Program-made: the position numbers and the translations under genes | Notes under the pieces: generated by a model | Seen by the model: the letters and a program-made list of their open reading frames with translations, nothing else | Database searches by the model: none | Told to the model about the DNA's origin: nothing | Assembly (NCBI GenBank): GCA_900323505.1 | Contig: OOIN01000038.1 | Location: 186,001-250,000 of the forward strand | DNA from: Ustilago trichophora | Lineage: Eukaryota > Basidiomycota > Ustilaginomycetes > Ustilaginales > Ustilaginaceae | DNA length: 64,000 nt | Direction of reading: 5' to 3' | Shown: positions 1 to 10,477 of the stretch, in pieces | Numbering within the stretch: the first letter of the stretch is position 1 | How the letters are laid out: each line of letters starts with the position of its first letter

Positions 1-1789
1 GCGTCGCCAAAACCATTTTTTGCCGCGGCACCGCGGCAGCTAGCGTGAAATCCAAGTTGCAAGCTGCAGATTTTTATTTTCAAATGGCGCAAGTAAGCGA
101 GACGGGGCTGGGCTGGACATTTGACATTTTTCTTTGCGTCTAGATCCTCCTTTACTCTCTCGAGGAAAAAGCCCTGTCTTGAACTCCGACCTGTCGCCAG
201 ACCTGTCTCTCGATCTTGTGTGTGCATCTTGGCATCCGACGACGGCATACCTTATCAACACGTTTTTGCTTCTTCTCGCACTAGAACAACGACTTTAACA
301 ATGCTATTGAGTTGTACTAGGCGCCAAAAAGAAAAAGAGGAATAGAGTCATCGTTGGTGGCAGAGAAGGCGGGACAACGATGCATGAAGCATTGCCAGAG
401 CAGCGTGGAAGCGTTGATCCGCTCGTGGATGCCATGCTCGGGGCAGCAAAAAGTGTGACGCAGTCGAGCATTTGGAATTCCAGTCTAGCAATCAGCGTGA
501 AACAAACCAAATTTGGCACTTTGACAGAGAGTCGAGCAAAGCCGCGCGGCCGCATCGCCGCTTTTTTTATTTTTATTTTTTTCCTCTTCTCACCACACAC
601 CCTGCAGAGAAGACCGCGTGCTCCCTCGTGTCTCTTTTTTTTTCCTGGTTAAAAAAATGGCCGGCTTAGATGCCATTCCAGTCGCCTCCTCCTCGCGTGG
701 AGGAGCTCCCCGGAAGCGCCTGCCGAGCAATGTTGATTCGCTCTCTTTGATCTATCCATCTCGCACACGAGCAAGCGACGTGAGACAAATCAACTCGACC
801 CTCTTCGGCTTGAAGTGCAAGAATGTTTTAGCCAAGGCTGATTCGAGGGTACAGGATGGATGGATGTCTTTGCGATGCGATTGGACGGAATCGAGAAGAA
901 AAGTAAAGCTTTGCTTCCGTCTCGGTGTGCTTCTCTTTGCTTTCGACCTGCGGCGCAAGACGGAGCGTGCTCTCCGTGGACCGATTGATCGGGTGCTAAG
1001 AAAGCCGGCTCGAGATGAAAGCAGGCATCTGTAAAGTACAGTTTTTTAGCCGGCTGTGCACATCGGCAGCAGCAGCAGCACGAGAGAGTGGCATCCAATT
1101 CGGGAGTCACAGAAGCCGTTTTGTTGGTGGATCGCTGTGGTTCCCGTCGAAAAACAAAAAGAAAATTCAACCTCCGCTTGCAGGTTTTTGCACGCATGCC
1201 ACGCTTTCTCCTCCCCTTCGCTCTCCGCTTTCTACTACGCCCTAGGCATGAATGCAGACTCGGCCATCGCGCTGCTCTTGGTGCAGCCGGTGCAGTGTTG
1301 CAGTGTCGCTCGTGTGGGTCAAGGTCTGGCGCCTGTCAGAATGTCATCCGTCGGCAGTCCCATCCATCAATCACGAGTCGTCCGTCGGGCTTCATGTGTC
1401 TCATCTCTCACTCCTTCTCTCTTCTCTGCTGTGCGTCCACTTTCTGTACATGTACGTAACTCAGACTCAGCTCCATGTACTCTAGAACGGCTTTCGGGTG
1501 TGTGTGAGGGGAGACAACGTGAACTCATACCGTTAAAAATAATTAAAGAAAAAAGAGTGCACCATTACCACTCCCTCCCTCCTTGCACCAAACAATACCG
1601 TAGTGAAGTGGAACAAGAATTCTCTTCGGCCGTCTCGTCCGTTTGTCGATTGAAGAAACAATACAGTGGTAGACAGAAACGTCGTGTCTCAACTCTCACT
1701 CCCTCTATCTTCTGTGTGTCGAAGCCGTCCGTCGAATGCGGGTTGGTGCCAATTTGCTTGTGCATGCGCTTGGCTCGCTCGCTCAAACC

Positions 1790-1790
<1 letters not shown>

Positions 1791-1821
<31 letters not shown>
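1791..1821. repeat. Poly(A) microsatellite
   Basis: An uninterrupted run of about 31 A lies in non-coding DNA. Similar long A/T runs recur in this window at 2054, 2640, 9966, 14293, 14547 and 26508. Confidence 0.95.
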
Positions 1822-1822
<1 letters not shown>

Positions 1823-2638
1823 ACTTTCTCGCCTCATTGCTCGCTTGAATCTTGGCCGGTCTCTCCGCCGTTTGATTTTCTTTTCTCTTTGGCTTCAACC
1901 TCCCCGCCCGCCGCCCCCCTCATATGCTAGCGTCGTCCTAGCGGCCATGCGTGACAAGAGGCCATGCCACGCCCCTTTCTTGGTTGTTATTGCCTCTGTC
2001 TGCCAGTTGCCGCCTGTCTGTCTCAGTGATCTTCCTGTGCTTCGGGCAGGTTGTTTTTTTTTTTTTTTTTTATTTGGGTCATGCAACAAGGACGCGCATT
2101 GCAGGTGGCGAGCACGAGGTTGAAGGTAGGATCGTCGGGTTTTGTCTGCTCTTGGCCCCTTTGTGCCTCCTTGCCTTGCCTCGCCTTGCCCTCTGTGTCT
2201 CGTGTCTCTCATTTCGATCTACTGGAATTCACTTATTGCCTATTTCTTGCGCCCTCGGCCGGCATCCGCTAGCCCGAACATTGGTTCCTTTTGGCTTGAT
2301 GCCAAGACGTTGGCACTGGTGCAGTTTCCTAAGAATTGACCGTTATCCTGGTGCCCACGCAGTGGCTGCCGGTCATTCCATCTGGCTCCAATCTACCAAC
2401 AATGGCTCACTGCGCCACTACGATCTCGTAACAAGCCATTAAGCCGTCTACCAGGCACATTTATGCTCACCGAGAGCTGCCTCAAGAACAGAGGGTCAGA
2501 CTCATCTTCATACAGTATAAAGAAAGAAAAAATAGGATAAAATCAATGTTCTTAGCGGCGGTCTGAGGAGCAAAATTATCCGTTATTTTAAAATAAAAAG
2601 TAATTCTGAATCTAAAAATGAGTCTACGCATCAAGCGC

Positions 2639-2639
<1 letters not shown>

Positions 2640-2676
<37 letters not shown>
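2640..2676. repeat. Poly(A) microsatellite
   Basis: An uninterrupted run of about 37 A lies in non-coding DNA upstream of the bHLH gene. Confidence 0.95.
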
Positions 2677-2679
<3 letters not shown>

Positions 2680-4164
2680 ATGCATCGAACCTCTCTCTCT
2701 GTCTTGGGGAGACGAGTGTTTCGGATTGCGTCGACGCTGCGAGTCCGTAGATCGGAAACAAAAATCCAGCTAAGGCAAAAGCAGCCAGTGACAGAGTGCA
2801 CCTTGGCGGTCGGCGGCCAAGCTCGCATGCAAAGTCCACCAGCTGTCAGCTTAGTTGGTCCATTTCGCGCGTCGGCCCGCTCCTTTCTGCACTGCACTGC
2901 CTTTGCCTGTTCGCTTTTCGCTTGGTCCGCTTTCCTAGAAAAAAAAAAAGAGACAGACTCGTGGGTCTGGCTGCCCGTTTTAGGTGCTCGAGCTCGAGCT
3001 GTGCGTGAGCTGCTGCTCCTGCAATGCGCCTCGCACTCTCTTCCACGAGCTCAGCCACGCTGCGTCTTCATCTCACGCTACGCTACGCTAAACTGTAGCT
3101 ACACTGTGTGACCCTTGCTTGACCGACCGAGTTGCTTATACTTACATGGCCTTCCTTGCTTAATTCCCGTCCTTCAATCCTTTCCCCATCTCGCATCACA
3201 TCCTTCCTTTCGTAAATCTTTTCCCTCCCGCTCGACTCTTTGCCTCATATCTACTTGACAGTGGATCGAATCTCACCTCTCGATAATCTCCCCTTCAGAC
3301 GTGTTTCTCCAACCTCCACCTTCTTGTCACCATCACTACTGCCACATCCACATCCGCTTTGCGAGTCATCGAGTCAATCACTGCATAGCATCGTCTCTGT
3401 GCTTTTCCACCCGCTCTCGGATCAGCTCGGCCAAGTACATCCGCCAGCGTTCATCAAGCAACGGCCAATTCTTGCATTGTTGCGCCACCTTTGCCTAGGC
3501 GGTCCACTCTTTCACCCGTCTGGACTCTTAGAGTCCTTTCCGCACCGATCTCATTTGCCTCCGTCCGATCGTGGCGCTCGTAGCTTTACCCTTTTCTCAA
3601 GCTAATCCACCAGCATTTCATACCGTTCGCCAAGCCACACACTTGTGCTTCGCGGCGTCAGACTTGATTACATCCGCATCCCACGTCATTGCTGTGGGCG
3701 GACTTTAGCTCGAGCACTCCAACCAAGTCCGCACTAGAATCTGGCGCAGTCTTGTATCTCGTCTTGCACCGCACTGGACGCCGTCCGATCTCTTGCATCC
3801 TTTTCCCGGCCTCTTCTCCGGTCGCCCCTTCCATTCATCGGGTCGTCCGTGCAGCTTTTTACTTGCACACTTCGGCTCACTTCCGACCGTCTCGTCTCGC
3901 TCAAGTAGCCGAATCGCAGGCATCTACGTCAAAGCGAATCTCGCGCACAGCTGCCGCTGCTTATCTCGGTGGTATAATCACGCACGTCCCCATTGTCCCA
4001 AGACTTTGGGTTAGAACGGACTCGTGATACCAGTCTCGCCCCTTCCGATTGTCTTGCGTTCAACTTGTTGAAAGCACCTTCCTCTGCCTGCTCTTCTCTG
4101 CACTCTAGCGCAATTTTCTCCATTCATTGCTTGCACGACTGGACTTCCCAGCTATCGTCGTATA

Positions 4165-5205
4165 ATGATGGCGGCCAACCATTACCCCAGTTCGCGTCAA
4201 CATCCGCACCTCCCACCGCATCTTAACCCGCTTCCACCGCTCGAACCCTCGGCAGAGCGCCATGGCAACCCTTACTACAATGCAGGTCGTCGAGGCTCGA
4301 CTGATCCCATCCTTCACGCTTCACTTGCAGCTTCGGCGAGCGCCAACGCTGGCTTCTCGCACGGCCATGGTCACGGTGGCAGCTCCGGCTCGTCGCTAGC
4401 AAGCCCAAGCCTCTTCGACGCGCCGAGACGTCGTAGCATCCAGATCGAGCCTACAGTTCCCTCAGGTCACGGTAGCCCCTTTGCTAGCCCAGGTCACTCA
4501 GGTTTGCACTCGTCTCGCTTCATGAGCCAGAACAACAGCCCCACTCCTCTCGTCCAGTCGCACAGTGCCGAGGATCACCACGCCTCGGGCTCCAGCTCAA
4601 GCTCGAACCTGCCTCCTCACGCATCGCACGAAGCTTCGGAAGGCCCGCGTCACGCACAGATTCAGTCCAACTACCAGTTTGGCAGCTACCCGCCACCCCC
4701 CAACCCCGAATACCGCATGGATGACAAGCAAGCTCATCCCCGCATACCCCATCTCAGCGCTCCCGATGGCGAGGGTGGAGGTGCGCTGGTCGAGGGCGGT
4801 GGAATGATGTCCGAGTCGCGTCGTGGCTCCACAAGCAGCCTTGGAGCATCCAAGCACCTCATGGTGGACAAGGACTCCAAGCCCTACAGCCGATCACCCG
4901 AGCTTCGCGTCAGCCACAAGCTCGCCGAGCGAAAGCGTCGCAAAGAGATGAAGGAACTGTTTGACGATCTTCGCGATCAGCTCCCCGTCGACAAGGGACC
5001 CAAAACCTCGAAATGGGAAATTCTCAGCAAAGCCGTCGAACACATTGCCCAATTGGCTCAGGAAAAGGACGACCTAGCAGCCGAAGTTGACCGTCTCAGA
5101 TCTCAACTCGGACACCCTCGTTCCACAGGTACAGGCAACATAGACAACAAACCGCCTCCTCACCTGAACGGCCATCGTCCAGACTATGATCACATGTCCC
5201 GTTGA
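4165..5205 (+). CDS. Class-B bHLH transcription factor
   Basis: This single-exon gene encodes 346 residues. A basic helix-loop-helix domain sits near the C terminus (about residues 245-315). The basic region has His251, a Glu four residues later and an Arg-Arg pair, in the spacing of Myc/Pho4/USF-type proteins that read the CACGTG E-box. Helix 2 runs straight into a leucine-containing coiled coil (AQEKDDLAAEVDRL), suggesting dimerisation through a bHLH-zip. The first 240 residues are low-complexity, rich in Ser, His, Gly and Pro, and fit a disordered activation or regulatory region. The start has two consecutive ATGs at 4165 and 4168. It converges on the DUF2433-type gene, with 311 bases between stops. 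Function as a nuclear DNA-binding regulator is a family inference; target genes are unknown. Confidence 0.9.
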   Translation: MMAANHYPSSRQHPHLPPHLNPLPPLEPSAERHGNPYYNAGRRGSTDPILHASLAASASANAGFSHGHGHGGSSGSSLASPSLFDAPRRRSIQIEPTVPSGHGSPFASPGHSGLHSSRFMSQNNSPTPLVQSHSAEDHHASGSSSSSNLPPHASHEASEGPRHAQIQSNYQFGSYPPPPNPEYRMDDKQAHPRIPHLSAPDGEGGGALVEGGGMMSESRRGSTSSLGASKHLMVDKDSKPYSRSPELRVSHKLAERKRRKEMKELFDDLRDQLPVDKGPKTSKWEILSKAVEHIAQLAQEKDDLAAEVDRLRSQLGHPRSTGTGNIDNKPPPHLNGHRPDYDHMSR

Positions 5206-5516
5206 GATCTTTCTATCCCCTTGCCTTCCCTTTTCCTTGCTACGGGCTCGCTCCTAAATCTCAACCCATGTATTCTTTTCTCCCTCTCCTTTTGCGATCG
5301 CGTTTCAGTAACTTTACTAATGTTGAATTAATCTAAATGTCTCTTCTCCTTCACTTTGCCTCTTGGATCGGACTGATCGGATTGGAGTGCGATGCACAAC
5401 ACCAAAACAGCGTCGTGAAAGGTCAAGGCGGGATGAACAAGGATGAAATCATAAATGACATTAAACTTTTTGAATGTGAGACGTGCAGAAAGATGTTTGT
5501 ACACATATCAACAGGG
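5206..5516. other. Short convergent intergenic region
   Basis: This stretch holds the 3' ends of the bHLH gene and the minus-strand DUF2433-type gene. I see only T-rich 3'-UTR-like sequence and no separate gene. Confidence 0.7.
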
Positions 5517-8006
5517 TTAGGCGGTCTCTCCACCACCACCAACTGCAGCAGGAGCAGCAGGAGCAGCAGGAGCAGCAGTGGCAGCAGTGGCAGGAGTCTC
5601 CTTTTTACCACCTGCACCCTCCACACCACCACCAACCGCCTTTGCGCCGTTGTCCTTCTTATCCTTCTTGTCGGTCCTACTGTTGTTCTTCTTCTTGTTC
5701 TTGTTATGGTTTCCCGAAGCAGGAGTGTCGGTCGCGGCGTCTACGGCACCGACGGCCTTTTCGAATTTCTCCGCTTTGGGCGGTCTCTCTTTCCTCCCGC
5801 CCCTGGTTGACCTCGGTTTTTCATCTGCACTCTTTCCCATCTCCTCGTCCTTGTCCGTCTCACCGCCCTTCTTGATCGCTACCTTCTTGTCCTTCTCCCC
5901 GCTATCCCCCTGCTGCTGCTTGTTGCTATCAGCTTGCTCCAACGCAGGCCTGACCTCGTCCCTCAACACCTCACCCTGCCTCCTCAACCCTTCCTGCATC
6001 GCAGCTTCATCCTTAAACTCTACATACGCAAAAGGCCGCTGCCTCCTCTGCGGCTCCACATCCTCTTTACCACTCGAAGCGCCCCTACGGTGCGGCTTGT
6101 CAAACACCAGCTTGATGCCCGCAATCCCAACCGCGGCAGGACCAAAGTAGGCGCGCAGCTCGTCCTCCGTCACAGGCAGAGCCTCTTTCAGCTGCGAAAC
6201 GTAAAGCGTAAAAGGATTGCGCACTTTGCGCGGACCGGAGGTGGGCGATTTGCGACCATCGGTGCCAGAGGTAAAGCCCCCGTCGAAATCCGAACGGGAC
6301 GCGGCGGATTCGTGACCTCGTTCGGATCGGGTAGGGCGCTCCTTCTTGTCTTTGATGGATTTGGTGGAGGAAGGAGCGGTGGTGGTGGTGGTGTTGGCCA
6401 CTTTGCTGGCGGGCGTCGTGGTGGCAGAGGCACCGTTGCTGGGCTCAGAAGGCTTGCTCTTGGCGGGAGTGGTAGCGGCAGGAGTGATCGAGGCGGAAGC
6501 GGAGGCAGCGTTGTTCTTGGTCTGTCCGGCGGTCGCAGCGGGGGCCGAGGGTGCTGCGGCTGCGTTCTTCGCTGCAGCGACCGGAGAGTTGGCACTAGAT
6601 GCGAGAGCAGCAGGAGCAACCGACCCCGGCACCGCGGTGGGAGTGACAGCACTCATAGGCTGCCCGTTGCGACGGTAGGCAAAGTTGAAGCCCTGCGACT
6701 TGGTCTCTGCGCTCACCCTGCCGTCGCGAATGCTGAGCACAAGGTTGCCGTACGCAGCATCGGGCAGGTTCCAGTTCCACGTGTTTTTCCAAGCGGGCTC
6801 CTCGCTCGCTGCACCCGTAGCTGTCGCGATGGGCACGACACGGTTGGCCACGGCAAGTGCGTTGTTGAGGAGCATCCTCTGGTTCTCGTCAATCACGGCC
6901 TCGACCTGGGTTTTGACGGTCTCCCAGATGTCGCTGAAGGCCTGCTTGGCGTGTTGGAGCTTGTTCCTGTAGTTTTCGGCATCGTGCTGGACGCTGAATT
7001 CGTTGTACGAGACGCTGTATCGGAAGTGGAGACCGGCGCTGACGGTGAGATCCGCCTTGAGCGCCAAGGCGAGCTGGGCGAGAAGACCTTCACGACCGGG
7101 AGAGGCGTGAGTGACGAGCAGACGGGTCTCGGTGGGGTCAAAGGTCTTTTGAGCCGTGTCGATCAACTCGCCAATCTGTAGGGCGGTGGTCCACATGGTT
7201 CCCTGTCCACCAGCAATGGTGGCGGCACCCTCTCCGTTATCAAAGAGCTTGTGCGGCACAACAGCACCACCGAGACCAAAGAGACGCAGACGGATGCCAC
7301 CCACTTCGATAGCCTTGGTTGTAGCCTCGTCGAGGACGAAAAGGTTGTTAACCTGGTATTCACCGGTGCGGAAGCGCTCGAGAATGGCGACATCCTCACA
7401 AGCACCCCAGACAGTAAAGACAGGGACCTGAAGCTTGATCTTTCCGGTGAGCAGGTCGGAGAATTCGGAGAGGAGTAAGCCATGTGGGATTTGGGCGATC
7501 TGCTGACGCATGCGGGCAGCGGAGGAGCTCTTCTCGGTGGCAGCAGGTCCACGAGGAGGGTCGTCATCAAGCAGCTTGTTGCGGAGGGCGGGGTCGATAA
7601 GGATGGAGTATTGAACAAGATGGCGAAGGGTGCGGTCGCTGATACGTTCGAGGCTGGCATTGTCGTAGAAGCCGAAATCACCGGTGTGGATGATGGCCTG
7701 GGCGCCAGTCTCTGCAGCAATCTGGTTGAAGAGGGAGAGGTTTCCGCGAACGTCGGCCACACAGGCGATTCTACCGCTGGGACCGTCGATCACGTAGGGA
7801 GGCTCGGAGTTGGAGAGGAAGGGTTTGACGCCAGGGGCGGAAGCTCTGCTGCGGTGGGAGGAGTTCTGGCTAGGGGTGCGAGGAGGAACACCGGCTGAAG
7901 GTGGTCGAAGACCATGGTTCTGAGGAGCAGCGGATGCACCTGGCAAGGTTGATGAAGCCTTGTGAGGGTGAGCGGGGGATCGAGTGTTGTTGGGAGAAGA
8001 AGTCAT
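5517..8006 (-). CDS. DUF2433-type phosphoesterase-fold protein with a C-terminal RRM
   Basis: This single-exon gene encodes 829 residues. Residues about 78-340 match the fungal DUF2433 (calcineurin-like metallophosphatase fold) pattern: ADVRGN at 84-89, HTGDFGFYD from 107, WGACED around 200-205, THASPG around 299-304 and GLHFRYS around 325-331. Compared with true metallophosphatases, several metal-ligand His and Asp positions are replaced (for example Asp-Val-Arg instead of Asp-x-His), so catalytic activity is doubtful. A disordered Ala/Thr/Ser-rich stretch follows, then an RRM-like domain at about 595-685 (an FTLYVSQL strand and a PFAYVEF RNP1-like strand). The end is a Lys-rich tail with an Ala-Pro repeat. 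The combination suggests a nuclear or RNA-associated role, but this is inference. The ATG at 8006 precedes a typical disordered N terminus. Confidence 0.85.
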   Translation of the reverse strand: MTSSPNNTRSPAHPHKASSTLPGASAAPQNHGLRPPSAGVPPRTPSQNSSHRSRASAPGVKPFLSNSEPPYVIDGPSGRIACVADVRGNLSLFNQIAAETGAQAIIHTGDFGFYDNASLERISDRTLRHLVQYSILIDPALRNKLLDDDPPRGPAATEKSSSAARMRQQIAQIPHGLLLSEFSDLLTGKIKLQVPVFTVWGACEDVAILERFRTGEYQVNNLFVLDEATTKAIEVGGIRLRLFGLGGAVVPHKLFDNGEGAATIAGGQGTMWTTALQIGELIDTAQKTFDPTETRLLVTHASPGREGLLAQLALALKADLTVSAGLHFRYSVSYNEFSVQHDAENYRNKLQHAKQAFSDIWETVKTQVEAVIDENQRMLLNNALAVANRVVPIATATGAASEEPAWKNTWNWNLPDAAYGNLVLSIRDGRVSAETKSQGFNFAYRRNGQPMSAVTPTAVPGSVAPAALASSANSPVAAAKNAAAAPSAPAATAGQTKNNAASASASITPAATTPAKSKPSEPSNGASATTTPASKVANTTTTTAPSSTKSIKDKKERPTRSERGHESAASRSDFDGGFTSGTDGRKSPTSGPRKVRNPFTLYVSQLKEALPVTEDELRAYFGPAAVGIAGIKLVFDKPHRRGASSGKEDVEPQRRQRPFAYVEFKDEAAMQEGLRRQGEVLRDEVRPALEQADSNKQQQGDSGEKDKKVAIKKGGETDKDEEMGKSADEKPRSTRGGRKERPPKAEKFEKAVGAVDAATDTPASGNHNKNKKKNNSRTDKKDKKDNGAKAVGGGVEGAGGKKETPATAATAAPAAPAAPAAVGGGGETA

Positions 8007-8440
8007 GTTTGAGGTCTTGACTGGTTTTGGGGGATGTCACAGGGTGACTTTTTTGAGGAAGAGGGGAAGACTATCAAGGGACGCGGTCAGAAGACGGAAG
8101 GATGGAGGGTATGCAGACCGGAATCTAGGATGCTAAGACTGATGAGATGAGCGAGGAAAAAGAAGGCTTGTGAGTAGAGAGACAAGAGAAGCCTGGTTGA
8201 GATGCAGAATCGACTTACGATGAGAGTTGTGCGGCTTGACAAAGAGTGCAAGTCGCTGGTATGCTTGTGCGGATGACGGTGACGGCAACGATGAGAGGCG
8301 AAAGGTTCCTGTTTGCTGAGTTGAGAGCAGCTCGCAAATGTTGATGAGGAGGTGGAGGAGGAGGATGATGATGATGATGAATGACGGGGTTGAAGAGGAA
8401 TATGGCAGGAAGCAAAGAAAGTATTGAAACTTGAAATGAA

Positions 8441-8483
<43 letters not shown>

Positions 8484-9125
8484 TTCAGAAAGAGCGCGGG
8501 CAGAGTGGTTTGCTTAAGTTAGTTACTTCTTGTCAACGCTGTCACACTTGAGAGCCAACAAGCATGGCTCGTGTGCGGAAACGCGTGGGTGCGTGGGTGA
8601 CTTTTGGACTGAGCCTGTCATGCTCGCTCTTGTGATTGTACGATTTTGAGGTCTTTTGACTGCTGCTGAGCCTCGCTTTTTCAAATCACGCTCTGCAAAG
8701 AGTCACTTGTCACATGCCTCATCATCACCATCATCCTCGGGTTGAGTGTGGGACCATTACTCCGTCGATGGGGCGGAGAGAGGGCGCTGAAAATTGCAGT
8801 TCCACTGAATTTTCTTTTCTCGCGCGAGAAACACTCTGTTTGTAGGAGCATGCTTCCTGTCGGAACAGGACCCTGAATTCGAAGCTTCGTGTAGCATCAT
8901 AGCTCTTTGACATGCCGAGGTCGACCAACGACAGTACTCGTGGCTCTTTGCAAACCTCGCAAGCCTCATTCGAGCAACGCTTTCCTTCGCTATCTCGAGT
9001 TGAAGGTCTCATGCTTTAATCTAGATCTTGGGATTGACGAAACAACAGTGTGAACGATACAAGTACATATAATGCGACAACGAAATGGCTGAGAAGAACG
9101 GCTGAGCTGCAGCTAAGGACGCCGC
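8007..9125. other. Promoter and 5' region of the DUF2433-type gene
   Basis: No gene is visible here. On the minus strand a good splice donor (GTAAGT, reverse of 8214-8219) sits 5' of the DUF2433-type gene, so a 5'-UTR intron is possible. A GT dinucleotide run lies at 8444-8480. The right part holds the 3' end of CGR1. Confidence 0.5.
8444..8480. repeat. (GT)n microsatellite
   Basis: About 18 perfect GT units lie in the upstream region of the DUF2433-type gene. Confidence 0.95.
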
Positions 9126-9854
9126 TTATGCGTGCGAGACCTTCTTGGTGATACCGAGGCGGCGCTTCTTGCGGGCGAGCTTCTTAGCGCTCATCTGAAG
9201 AGTGAGAGGGTTACCGAGGGTCACGGAGGGTCACGGAGGGTCACGGAGGATCGATGCGAGAGAAGAGCATTGTCAGTTCCATCGCTCGCTCTTGCTCTAC
9301 AGATGTGACCAGCTCGATGAAAGCTTCGTCATGGAACCAAAGCCGTCCTTTCGCTCGACAACTTACCTTCTGGGCCATGATCTCGAGACGAGCTTTCTCC
9401 TCGGCCATCTGCTTTCTTTCGCGAGTCACTGTCTTCTTCCTACAGATACCGTGCAGACAATAAGCAAGACACGAAGATCATGCCGGGAGAAAGTATGGGT
9501 CAGTCACCGGGTTTAGTTGGTATACAGGCGCAGATGAGCATATCTGCTTTCGAGTCTGTACTCACTTTTCTGCCTCAGCCTCCTTCTCGGCCTTCATCTC
9601 ACGCTCTCTTTGCTTGATCGACTCTTGCTTCCTTCGCTGTTCAAGTTTCTTCTCCCACGGTGTCGTCTTCTGCTTACCCGCAAGTGTTCTGCATGGTGGC
9701 AGATTCATCATAGCGATTCAAGTTGGTCAGCAAGACATTTCAAAGGTGCGCTAGATCAGCATCGGTGGCTGAATCAAAGTGCAACTTACACTGTGGTGGT
9801 GCTGGTCGGCTTGGCCGGCAGCATATCGCTGGAAGAGGATGGTTTCTCGGACAT
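9126..9854 (-). CDS. CGR1: rRNA-processing protein Cgr1 (four exons)
   Basis: The spliced model is 9854-9790, 9688-9566, 9439-9367 and 9194-9126. All introns have GTAAGT or GTGAGT donors and AG acceptors, and all joins keep frame, giving 109 residues. The protein is small, basic and almost wholly helical: a short acidic/Ser N terminus, a TPWEKKLEQRRKQ motif, a Lys/Glu/Arg coiled coil, and a basic tail (MSAKKLARKKRRL). This matches the Cgr1 family, nucleolar proteins needed for 60S pre-ribosome processing; the Lys-x-x-x-Trp-Glu motif and overall length agree with the yeast protein. It is divergent from the eIF5B gene, with 623 bases between starts, which fits co-expression of ribosome biogenesis and translation genes. 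Intron 3 contains a short tandem repeat. Confidence 0.85.
9208..9250. repeat. 10-bp tandem repeat in CGR1 intron 3
   Basis: About four copies of a GGGTCACGGA-like decamer, the first degenerate, lie just inside the last intron of CGR1 next to its acceptor. Confidence 0.85.
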
Positions 9855-9964
9855 CTTGACGCCAAGCAACGTCCTGGTTTGAGGTACAAGCTTGCGGATG
9901 TATGGTCGATGGTGGTCATCAAGTAAGACCAACAGCTCCACTTCTTCAAAAAAAAACCTCGAAC

Positions 9965-10005
<41 letters not shown>

Positions 10006-10477
10006 CTAAAAGTGCGGAGAAAAAACTTGGGTGAAAAGTGGAGCTTGGAGAGAGGGAATTTGTAGAAATCGTTACTTCTGAAATCTTTGGGCAGCCCGAT
10101 CTTCTCGATGTACAGTACTGTACTGTGGGCTTTCGACTGAGCAGCTGGCTGAGTCGCGATTCTTGAAAATCGTTTTTTTCGTTTTCCTCGTTTGTCTTTT
10201 GTCTGTGCCACAGATCGAGTGAGCTGCAGCTGCTCTCTTTACCAGAGTTGAGCATTCATATCGAATGCAATTCCGCTCGCACCACCACCACTCTACCATC
10301 TACCCACCCACCACTCACTTTCAGGTCACAGCTCTCCGCCAGAAGCACATCTCAGCGGAAGCATACACCTAGGCGTTTCTGCACTTGTCACTGCAAACGC
10401 CTCCAACCCTCGAGCTTCACCTACATCTAACTACTCGAAAAGCTCACTCACCGCAACCCGAGCGGTCTCATACCACC
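9855..10477. promoter_or_regulatory. Divergent CGR1 / eIF5B promoter
   Basis: This 623-base stretch separates two divergent start codons and must hold both promoters. A poly(A) run of about 38 lies at 9966-10003. No TATA box stands out. The part just before the eIF5B ATG is pyrimidine and CA rich, like a leader. Confidence 0.6.
9966..10003. repeat. Poly(A) microsatellite
   Basis: An uninterrupted run of about 38 A lies in the shared CGR1/eIF5B promoter. Confidence 0.95.

Larger units (their letters stand above)
1..4164. other. Gene-poor leader region before the bHLH gene
   Basis: I find no convincing gene in this 4.1 kb stretch. Open frames are short, or run through homopolymers giving poly-Lys or poly-Phe, and none shows a recognisable domain. 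The part from about 3100 to 4164 is rich in pyrimidine tracts, as smut promoters and 5' leaders often are, so it probably holds the promoter and long leader of the bHLH gene. An ATG-started frame at 657-1034 (125 codons, good context) has no recognisable feature and is not called. Confidence 0.55.

Noticed and set aside
657..1034. An ATG-started 125-codon frame with good start context
   Set aside because: No recognisable domain, signal peptide or neighbour evidence; length is compatible with chance.
1056..2123. A 355-codon frame in the leader region
   Set aside because: No ATG start in good context. It runs through a poly(A) tract giving a poly-Lys block and has no domain.
5934..7181. A 415-codon plus-strand frame across the DUF2433-type gene
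   Set aside because: Antisense shadow, Gly/Arg-rich low complexity; the minus strand holds recognisable domains.
9208..9250. Possible CRISPR-like array of short repeats
   Set aside because: Contiguous 10-bp tandem units without spacers, inside a eukaryotic intron; no CRISPR array is expected or seen in the window.
10385..10477. Upstream extension of the eIF5B frame
   Set aside because: It begins at TTG. The ATG at 10478 has an ideal context.
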